Below, piece by piece: positions 31,586 through 37,530 of a stretch of 37,530 nucleotides of DNA; the first letter of the stretch is position 1, and every line of letters begins with the position of its first letter. The translations under genes and the position numbers were made by a program. This stretch comes from RUG754 sp964345365 (lineage in GTDB: Bacteria; Bacillota; Clostridia; Peptostreptococcales; Anaerovoracaceae): positions 1 through 37,530 of the forward strand of contig CAYFQR010000015.1 of the NCBI GenBank assembly GCA_964345365.1, read 5' to 3'. Under the pieces are notes generated by a model. That model was given only the letters and a program-made list of their open reading frames with translations, did no database searches and was not told the origin of the DNA.

Positions 31586-32611
31586 TTAAAATATTTTATC
31601 TATCAGTGCCTTGAAATTATCCGGCGCCTCTGCTTCTATCTTCTTGCCTTCCATGTATTTAAGCAGTCCGTCCTCAATTTCGGTAAACTCTATCCTGTGG
31701 CTGTGGAGCAGCTGTGTGGTCTGTCCGAGTCCCGATTTACCGTATTTGACATCACCTAAAAGCGGATAGCCCGCTTTCGCAAGCTGCACCCTTATCTGAT
31801 GAGTCCTTCCTGTGATTATTTCCACATCAAGCAAAGTATATGTCTTGTTACCGATTTTACCGTAGCGCAGCGGCACGGCAACGGTTTCCATGAGCTTGCC
31901 TGCGTCCGATACATCCGCACCGCATGCGCCGATATTGTTCAGCTCTTTTTTCGAAGCGGACGTATCAATACCGGTCTCCGGAATATCGCTTGCATGCACG
32001 ATGTTCCGCTCGCTGTCTTTTACCATCATATCGCGGAGCACAAGCCTGCCCGGAATCTTGCCGACGGCTATTGCAAGGTAGAACTTCTTTATGCTGTCCC
32101 TTTCCCTTATCATGCGACTGAGTTCTCTGAGAGCCTCCGCATTTTTTGCAAATAACACAAGGCCGGTCGTATTCCTGTCAAGCCTGTTAACAGGCGAAGG
32201 TGTGAATGTCTTTTCGAAGCGCGGATTATACTCGCCCTTCTCAATCAGATAATCTATTACCTGATTGGCAAGGTGATTCTTCTTTTCTTTGGAATCACCG
32301 TGGGTCAGCAGCCCATACGGTTTGGTTGCAGCAAGCAGATTATCGTCCTCATAGGCTATACCGAACTGCCTCTTTGCTCTCACGCGCAGCTTGCTTTTTT
32401 GGAGTTTTGCCGCCTCGGAATCGAGCATATATACGAAAATCTCATCACCCTCACTGAGCAAAAAATCTTCTTTCTCACGTTTGCCGTTTACCTTGATGTC
32501 CTTCCTGATAAGTCTGTATATCATGGAAAGCGGCGCCCTGTCAAAATATTTTTTAAGGAATCTGTCTAGCCTTTGGCCGCCTTGGTTTTCGGTTATTTTA
32601 ATTTTTATCAT
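31586..32611 (-). CDS. RluA-family 23S rRNA pseudouridine synthase
   Basis: An N-terminal S4 RNA-binding domain (about residues 12-60, GGQRLDRFLKKYF) precedes the pseudouridine synthase domain. The catalytic Asp145 lies in VNRLDRNTTGLVLFAK, and GRTHQIRVQLAKAGYPLLGD-type sequence follows near residue 267. The 341 residues and S4 domain place it in the RluC/RluD group, but the target position cannot be fixed. The ribosome-binding site is weak (AGAAG). It is first in a unit with lepB. Confidence 0.92.
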   Translation of the reverse strand: MIKIKITENQGGQRLDRFLKKYFDRAPLSMIYRLIRKDIKVNGKREKEDFLLSEGDEIFVYMLDSEAAKLQKSKLRVRAKRQFGIAYEDDNLLAATKPYGLLTHGDSKEKKNHLANQVIDYLIEKGEYNPRFEKTFTPSPVNRLDRNTTGLVLFAKNAEALRELSRMIRERDSIKKFYLAIAVGKIPGRLVLRDMMVKDSERNIVHASDIPETGIDTSASKKELNNIGACGADVSDAGKLMETVAVPLRYGKIGNKTYTLLDVEIITGRTHQIRVQLAKAGYPLLGDVKYGKSGLGQTTQLLHSHRIEFTEIEDGLLKYMEGKKIEAEAPDNFKALIDKIF

Positions 32612-32648
32612 GGTTTGTCATTATCTTCTGAAGTACATATCAGTGAAA

Positions 32649-32670
32649 CAGAACGGAAAAATCCGTTCTG
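32649..32670 (-). terminator. Terminator-like hairpin after the aldolase gene
   Basis: Nine-base arms CAGAACGGA (32649-32657) and TCCGTTCTG (32662-32670) with a four-base loop lie directly after the fba stop. Only a short T-rich tail follows on the minus strand (TTTCAC). Confidence 0.65.
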
Positions 32671-32676
32671 ATTTCT

Positions 32677-33606
32677 CTACAGCTTATTGGATGCATTGAG
32701 CACATTTCTTATCTTGTGCTGTACCATCTTCTGAATAGCGTCGCGGCCCGGCCCTAAGTACTTACGAGGGTCAAACTCCGCAGGGTGTTCAGTGAGGTAT
32801 CTGCGTACTTCGGCAGTAAGAGCAAGTCTTAAATCCGTGTCGATATTTACTTTGCAAACACCGTATTTAACCGCCTCTCGAATCATTTCCTCGGGAACGC
32901 CCTGAGCTCCAGGTATCTCTCCGCCGTATTGGTTGCATAAGTCCACGAACTCTCTGAGCACGGTGGATGCTCCGTGCAGTACCAGCGGCGTGTCAGGTAT
33001 GAGCTTATTAATCTTCTTAAGTCTTTCAAAATCGAGATACGGTTCACCTTTGAACTTATAGGCACCGTGTGAGGTTCCTATAGCGATTGCAAGTGAATCG
33101 ACTCCGGTTCTCTCAACAAACTCCGCCGCCTCATCCGGATCCGTAAATGTAGCTGAGCGCTCGTCGACCGACACATTGTCTTCAACGCCCGCGAGTTTGC
33201 CGAGCTCCGCTTCTACAACCACTCCGTGAGCATGTGCATACTCCACAACCTCCTTGGTTATTGCGATATTTTCTTCGAACGGATGCTTGGAGCCGTCAAT
33301 CATAACCGATGTAAAGCCGTCGTCCACGCATTTTTTGCAAATCTCGAAATCTTCGCCGTGGTCTAAATGCAGGCATATGTCGAGGCCCGTGTCAAGAATG
33401 GCAGCCTCTACCAACTTGGTGAGATAAGCCGAGCGTGCATACTTACGAGCACCTGCGGATACCTGAAGTATCAGCGGTGTCTTTTCAATCTTAGCGGCGT
33501 CAACAATTCCCTGAATTATCTCCATATTGTTGACATTGAAGGCTCCGATTGCATAGTCGGAATTCATCGCCTTCGCAAACATTTCTTTAGTAGTTACAAG
33601 TCCCAT
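32677..33606 (-). CDS. fba: Class II fructose-bisphosphate aldolase
   Basis: This zinc enzyme splits fructose 1,6-bisphosphate into two triose phosphates in glycolysis and reverses this in gluconeogenesis. The metal-site motif HLDHGEDF has Asp82 and His83, with GTSHGAYKF and VLHGAST providing further ligand and phosphate-binding residues. The 309 residues are typical of the Gram-positive FbaA type. Related tagatose-bisphosphate aldolases share these motifs, but no sugar operon is nearby. GGGAGG precedes the ATG by five bases. Confidence 0.94.
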   Translation of the reverse strand: MGLVTTKEMFAKAMNSDYAIGAFNVNNMEIIQGIVDAAKIEKTPLILQVSAGARKYARSAYLTKLVEAAILDTGLDICLHLDHGEDFEICKKCVDDGFTSVMIDGSKHPFEENIAITKEVVEYAHAHGVVVEAELGKLAGVEDNVSVDERSATFTDPDEAAEFVERTGVDSLAIAIGTSHGAYKFKGEPYLDFERLKKINKLIPDTPLVLHGASTVLREFVDLCNQYGGEIPGAQGVPEEMIREAVKYGVCKVNIDTDLRLALTAEVRRYLTEHPAEFDPRKYLGPGRDAIQKMVQHKIRNVLNASNKL

Positions 33607-33745
33607 AATTACCTCCCGTGAATCTATTATGTTTTTTAATTTAGCGTTTACTTATCGATAACAGTATCCGGCGGTAAATTCCCGGCACGTATTTTTCCCT
33701 GTCATTAACGGTATATGCCCGCACTATCGTCTTCATAAGCGATTT

Positions 33746-34264
33746 TTATATTCCCCAGTTGATCTTCTTCGCTATGTCTTTTTTTGTCGAGCCCTTCTTG
33801 AAGGTGAAGTCTCCCGCCTTGACTTTTTCGTCGTCGTAGCCGGCTTTGTCGCATACGTTTTTGTAGTCGGCATAGTCATCAAACAGACCTGCGTCTACAA
33901 GGCACTGTACGGCTGCCGAAGCATAGCTTCCGTGAACATCAACCTTGACATCCCTTGTGAGCTTACCGTCCACCCAAAGCTCTGCGGGAGCTTCCGGTTC
34001 CTCTGTTTCCGACTGTCCGGAATTATGTTCACCCTGCTCTGAATCAGTCTTGGTAGCGGTATTAGCACCCGTTTCCGTATCGCTGTCATCCGCGTCCGTC
34101 ATAGTGGTAATCACACCGTTTCCGTCTCCGCCTGAAAGCAGCTCCTTAGGATATTCCAGAATTATATTCAGTCTCCAAAATATCACTGCCGCAGCTATTG
34201 CCAATATTAACAGAGCTACCAGAATGTCACTTTTGTTATATATAATATCCTTAATTTTGTTCAT
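33746..34264 (-). CDS. Membrane-anchored protein with a short MltG/YceG-like domain
   Basis: This 172-residue protein has one N-terminal membrane helix (about 14-33). An acidic Thr/Asp/Glu-rich linker follows (about 45-95). The C-terminal part (about 108-172) reads like the LysM-like portion of MltG/YceG proteins (VQCLVDAGLFDDYADY, then AGDFTFKKGSTKKDIAKKIN). The catalytic transglycosylase part of MltG is absent. It probably sits outside the membrane and may bind peptidoglycan; this is inferred. GGGGG lies upstream of the ATG. It is monocistronic, with its own promoter. Confidence 0.7.
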   Translation of the reverse strand: MNKIKDIIYNKSDILVALLILAIAAAVIFWRLNIILEYPKELLSGGDGNGVITTMTDADDSDTETGANTATKTDSEQGEHNSGQSETEEPEAPAELWVDGKLTRDVKVDVHGSYASAAVQCLVDAGLFDDYADYKNVCDKAGYDDEKVKAGDFTFKKGSTKKDIAKKINWGI

Positions 34265-34302
34265 GTCATTTCCCCCAAATTATAAATCGACTCCATTCTG
34301 TT

Positions 34303-34331
34303 ATTTTATCAGATTAAAGCCGATTTAACAA
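34303..34331 (-). promoter_or_regulatory. Promoter of the MltG-like gene
   Basis: On the minus strand TTGTTA (34331-34326), 17 bases and TAAAAT (34308-34303) with a TGA extension lie about 39 bases before the start codon. Apart from this and the uvrA hairpin, nothing was recognised in 34265-34473. Confidence 0.65.
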
Positions 34332-34429
34332 GTAGTGACGCATATAATTTAGAAAACAGTTTGCAGCACTTGTCGTATGATTTTGGTGGAATCTCTATTT
34401 TTTTAATAATTCATACGTTATTGAGAAAA

Positions 34430-34443
34430 ATCGTTTCCGATTG
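34430..34443 (-). terminator. Weak terminator after uvrA
   Basis: On the minus strand AATCG-GAAA-CGATT is followed by TTTCTC. The stem has only five pairs but has a stable tetraloop and sits 31 bases after the uvrA stop. Confidence 0.45.
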
Positions 34444-34473
34444 ATTCAATTCCGATATTTTTGCACTTATATT

Positions 34474-37317
34474 CTACTTTCTTTTTAAGATTTTTTTAAG
34501 GAATTGTCCTGTATAAGATTTCTCGAACAATGCGACCTCTTCAGGCGTGCCTGTCGTAACAATCGCACCGCCGCGGTATCCGCCGTCAGGGCCGAGGTCT
34601 ATTATATGGTCAGCACATTTTATCACGTCTAAATTATGTTCGATTACAACTACGGTGTTGCCCTGGTCAACCAATTCCTGAAGCACACTGACAAGTTTAC
34701 TCACATCATCGAAATGAAGTCCTGTCGTGGGTTCATCAAGAATATACAACGTCTTGCCGGTTGAGCGTTTAACAAGCTCAGTGGAGAGCTTCACCCTCTG
34801 TGCCTCTCCGCCTGAAAGCTCAGTGGACGGCTGACCGAGTTTGATATAACCGAGACCGACTCTGCTCATCGTTTCAAGATACTTGTATACCTGAGGTACA
34901 TTCTTGAAAAAAACGAGAGCCTCGTCCACCGACATGTCGAGTACTTCGAATATATTCTTGCCCTTGTATTTCACTTCAAGGGTTTCTCTGTTATATCTCT
35001 TGCCGTGGCAAACTTCGCATTGTACATATACATCGGACAGGAAGTGCATTTCCACCTTTATGATACCGTCACCGGTGCATGCCTCACAGCGACCGCCCTT
35101 GACGTTGAAGCTGAAACGGCCTTTTTTGTAGCCTCTGATTTTAGCTTCTGGCAGGCTCGCAAATAAATCGCGAATCGTATCGAACATTCCCGTATATGTC
35201 GCGGGGTTGGAACGCGGCGTCTTACCGATTGGACTCTGGTCGATGTCTATAACTTTGTCGATGAACTCAAGTCCCTCTATGCTGTCGTGTTCTCCGGCTT
35301 CCGCCTGAAGTCTGTTCGTAACCCTTGCCGCACCCTTGTACAGTATCTCATTTACAAGCGATGATTTGCCCGAGCCCGAAACTCCCGTGACGCATATAAA
35401 CTTGCCGAGCGGGAACTCAACGTCTATGTTCTTAAGATTATTTTGACGTGCGCCTCTTATTGTAATGCTTTTACCGTTCCCGTCTCTTCGCTCAAGCGGA
35501 ACAAGAATCTTTTTTTTGCCTGAAAGATACTGTCCTGTAATTGATTCGGGGCAAGCCATTATATCCTCGGCTGTTCCCTGACAGACTAATTTACCGCCGT
35601 TTATTCCGGCACCCGGCCCGATGTCGACGATGTGGTCGGCAGCAAGTATAGTGTCCTCGTCATGCTCGACGACAATCAGAGTATTTCCTATATCGGTAAG
35701 TTCTCTAAGTGTCTTAAGCAGCATCTCATTGTCTTTTTGATGGAGTCCGATTGAAGGCTCGTCCAGAATATAGAGCACACCTACAAGGCTTGAGCCTATC
35801 TGTGTAGCGAGCCTGATTCTCTGCGATTCTCCGCCCGAAAGCGTGCCGGCAGAGCGGCTTAGGTTCAAATAATCAAGCCCTACGTTTTTTAGGAAAATAA
35901 GACGTGATTTAATCTCTTTTATTATCTGCTCGCCTATCTGCATGTCTTTTTCGGAAAGCTCAAGGCTGTTAAAGAAAAGCAGACAATCCGATATTGAAAG
36001 TTCTGAAAGCTCTGCGATGTTCATCGGGCCTACGGTAACCGCAAGTATTTCGGGTTTGAAGCGTTTGCCCTTACAATCAGGACAAGTTCTTGTAACCATG
36101 TACTCATCCATCTTGTTTCTGAAATAGTCCGATGTTGTCTCTCTGACTCTTCTCTCGATGTTATTCAGAGCTCCTTCAAAAGGACGGTTTTGTTCGGATT
36201 TGGTGCCGGTGTTTCTCGACACATAATACCATTTGATATTCCTTTCGCCCGTTCCCCAGTAAAGTTCCCTTATGAAGCTCTCCGGCATATCTTTAAGAGG
36301 AATGCTCGGGTCGACATTGTGGTCTTTTATGAGCCCGTCTATATTCTGTCTGTACCAACCCGAAAACTCCATGGAACCGAATATCGGCTGCAATGCACCC
36401 TCATTTATCGAAAGCTCCTCGTTTATGAGTTTTTTGGGGTCGAGCGTCTGAGTAAAACCTATACCCGAGCAGGTCGGGCAGGCACCGAAAGGCGCATTAA
36501 AAGAGAACATCCTCGGTTCAAGTTCTTCGAGCGATGCCCCGTGTTCAGGACAGGCTAATTTAGTCGAAAATGTTTTTTGTATATGCCGGTCGTAAAAGTC
36601 ACCTTCAACCTCGACAAGCCCGCCGTCCGACTGAGCGATTGCAAGCTCGCATGCTTCTGCGATGCGGCTCTCCTGCCCCTCTTTTACCACTACCCTGTCA
36701 ACAACGATTTCGATATTATGCTTGTAGGTTTTCTCTAATTTTATATCATCTTCTCCGATGATTTTGATTTCACCGTCAACCCTCAGCCTCGTGAAGCCTT
36801 CCTTTTGGATTCTCTCAATTACTTTTTCGTGGGTTCCTTTTTTTGCACGGACAACGGGTGATAATATGAGCAACTTTGCACCCTCGCCGATTGACATTAT
36901 GCTGTCGACCATCTGGTCTACGGACTGTGATGCGATAGGCATACCGCAAACAGGACAATGAGGCTTACCTATCCGCGCATAGAGAAGTCTGAAATAGTCG
37001 TGTATTTCAGTCACCGTTCCTACCGTGGAACGCGGGTTTCTGTTTGTTGTTTTCTGGTCAATGGAAATAGCAGGTGAAAGTCCCTCGATGTATTCGACAT
37101 CGGGTTTTTCCATCTGCCCTAAGAACTGGCGTGCGTATGAGCTAAGCGACTCCATGTATCTCCTCTGCCCTTCCGCATATATCGTGTCGAAAGCGAGAGA
37201 GCTCTTGCCGGAGCCTGAAAGTCCGGTCAGCACTATCAACTTGTCGCGCGGTATCCTGACATTCAGTCCGCGCAGGTTATTTTCATTTGCACCTTTAATA
37301 ATTATTTCATTCTGCAT
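34474..37317 (-). CDS. uvrA: Excinuclease ABC subunit A
   Basis: This is the DNA-damage recognition ATPase of nucleotide excision repair. It has two ABC cassettes: Walker A GLSGSGKSS near residue 32 and GVSGSGKSS near 645, and signatures LSGGESQR and LSGGEAQR with DEPSIGLH and DEPTTGLHFDD. Zinc-binding cysteine sets are visible as CPVC (about residue 119), CPEHG and CPTC in the middle, and CEAC...CEVC in the second half. The 947 residues are full length. uvrB is not next to it in this window. There is no Shine-Dalgarno, and TATAAT ends seven bases before the ATG, implying a leaderless transcript. Confidence 0.97.
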   Translation of the reverse strand: MQNEIIIKGANENNLRGLNVRIPRDKLIVLTGLSGSGKSSLAFDTIYAEGQRRYMESLSSYARQFLGQMEKPDVEYIEGLSPAISIDQKTTNRNPRSTVGTVTEIHDYFRLLYARIGKPHCPVCGMPIASQSVDQMVDSIMSIGEGAKLLILSPVVRAKKGTHEKVIERIQKEGFTRLRVDGEIKIIGEDDIKLEKTYKHNIEIVVDRVVVKEGQESRIAEACELAIAQSDGGLVEVEGDFYDRHIQKTFSTKLACPEHGASLEELEPRMFSFNAPFGACPTCSGIGFTQTLDPKKLINEELSINEGALQPIFGSMEFSGWYRQNIDGLIKDHNVDPSIPLKDMPESFIRELYWGTGERNIKWYYVSRNTGTKSEQNRPFEGALNNIERRVRETTSDYFRNKMDEYMVTRTCPDCKGKRFKPEILAVTVGPMNIAELSELSISDCLLFFNSLELSEKDMQIGEQIIKEIKSRLIFLKNVGLDYLNLSRSAGTLSGGESQRIRLATQIGSSLVGVLYILDEPSIGLHQKDNEMLLKTLRELTDIGNTLIVVEHDEDTILAADHIVDIGPGAGINGGKLVCQGTAEDIMACPESITGQYLSGKKKILVPLERRDGNGKSITIRGARQNNLKNIDVEFPLGKFICVTGVSGSGKSSLVNEILYKGAARVTNRLQAEAGEHDSIEGLEFIDKVIDIDQSPIGKTPRSNPATYTGMFDTIRDLFASLPEAKIRGYKKGRFSFNVKGGRCEACTGDGIIKVEMHFLSDVYVQCEVCHGKRYNRETLEVKYKGKNIFEVLDMSVDEALVFFKNVPQVYKYLETMSRVGLGYIKLGQPSTELSGGEAQRVKLSTELVKRSTGKTLYILDEPTTGLHFDDVSKLVSVLQELVDQGNTVVVIEHNLDVIKCADHIIDLGPDGGYRGGAIVTTGTPEEVALFEKSYTGQFLKKILKRK

Positions 37318-37324
37318 GTATATG

Positions 37325-37333
37325 ATTATACCA
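37325..37333 (-). promoter_or_regulatory. Extended -10 box of uvrA, giving a leaderless mRNA
   Basis: On the minus strand TGGTATAAT (37333-37325) is an extended -10 box, and no consensus -35 is seen. Seven bases separate the hexamer from the uvrA ATG, so transcription should begin at or next to the start codon. No LexA/DinR-type dyad was recognised around it. Confidence 0.6.
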
Positions 37334-37435
37334 CATCAAGAAAAAAATACTCTGATTTTTGTCGAGATGTTCATATATTTTTTGAAATAAAAAAAAGCTT
37401 CGCCGTCTCCGTTTGTCAGAAAAACGTATCTTTCC

Positions 37436-37509
37436 CGAAAATAAAAAGGTCTCACCTACCTCCGAAAAACCGGACTCCGATTCTACGCATACTCGCAGTT
37501 TTATTTTCG
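37436..37509. repeat. 11-base inverted repeat in the right-edge intergenic region
   Basis: CGAAAATAAAA (37436-37446) and TTTTATTTTCG (37499-37509) are exact complements enclosing 52 bases that can form an inner hairpin (TCCG/CGGA around 37461-37474). The region 37334-37530 contains no recognised gene. It may be part of a structured RNA or of sequence beyond the window. Confidence 0.4.
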
Positions 37510-37530
37510 TTCCTACTGTGGTAGAATATA

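Noticed and set aside
37318..37530. A minus-strand frame open to the window edge
   Set aside because: It has an arbitrary, low-complexity composition, no start or ribosome-binding site in view, and it runs through the uvrA -10 region.

Overview
The window looks like chromosomal DNA from an anaerobic, low-to-mid GC Gram-positive bacterium of the class Clostridia. The evidence is glycyl-radical pyruvate formate-lyase, the arginine deiminase pathway, strong Shine-Dalgarno sites, sigma-A promoters, a tRNA-Trp type T-box and a GlnK/GlnL-like two-component pair. A relative of the Eubacterium/Mogibacterium group (Family XIII, Anaerovoracaceae) would fit, but this is a guess from gene content. No prophage, transposase, CRISPR array or rRNA was seen.

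Layout. Positions 1-3203 hold the 3' end of an unidentified gene and the pflB-pflA pair. Positions 3432-15665 form an amino-acid uptake and catabolism region: arcB-arcC (ornithine carbamoyltransferase, carbamate kinase), a MocR/GntR-type regulator with a degenerate aminotransferase domain, a complete branched-chain-type amino-acid ABC importer (livKHMGF), a divergent GlnK/GlnL-like two-component system, and arcA (arginine deiminase). Positions 15733-19381 hold housekeeping genes (rlmL/ypsC-type RNA methyltransferase, mreB family) and an MFS transporter. Positions 19636-27008 hold a 1-Cys peroxiredoxin, a TrpB2-like tryptophan synthase beta behind a T-box, a VanY-like carboxypeptidase, a threonine-aldolase-type enzyme, a HutD-like/membrane fusion, queT and an EcsC-family gene. 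Positions 27102-29078 are a self-contained GntR(YtrA)-ABC exporter operon with a clear promoter and operator. Positions 29300-37317 hold a short-chain dehydrogenase remnant, tmRNA (ssrA), smpB, lepB, an RluA-type synthase, class II aldolase, a short MltG-like protein and uvrA. No gene-free stretch over 300 bases remains except 21886-22354, which is filled mainly by the T-box leader and its promoter.

How the parts work together. ArcA, ArcB and ArcC together turn arginine into ornithine, ammonia, CO2 and ATP, though arcA is transcribed separately about 9 kb from arcBC. The liv transporter and the two-component system are divergent. The shared intergenic region carries a run of about eight roughly 10-bp units on a TTATCTTCAC theme directly upstream of a liv promoter with a poor -35, which suggests that the adjacent response regulator activates liv. 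The tmRNA and its partner SmpB are adjacent.

Most notable signals: the MocR protein lacks the PLP-binding lysine; the phased repeat array in front of livK; four genes (mocR-like, histidine kinase, ecsC-like, uvrA) whose -10 box lies 6-9 bases before the ATG with no ribosome-binding site, implying leaderless mRNAs; a chain of five hairpins between ssrA and its terminator; and the HutD-like/membrane fusion.
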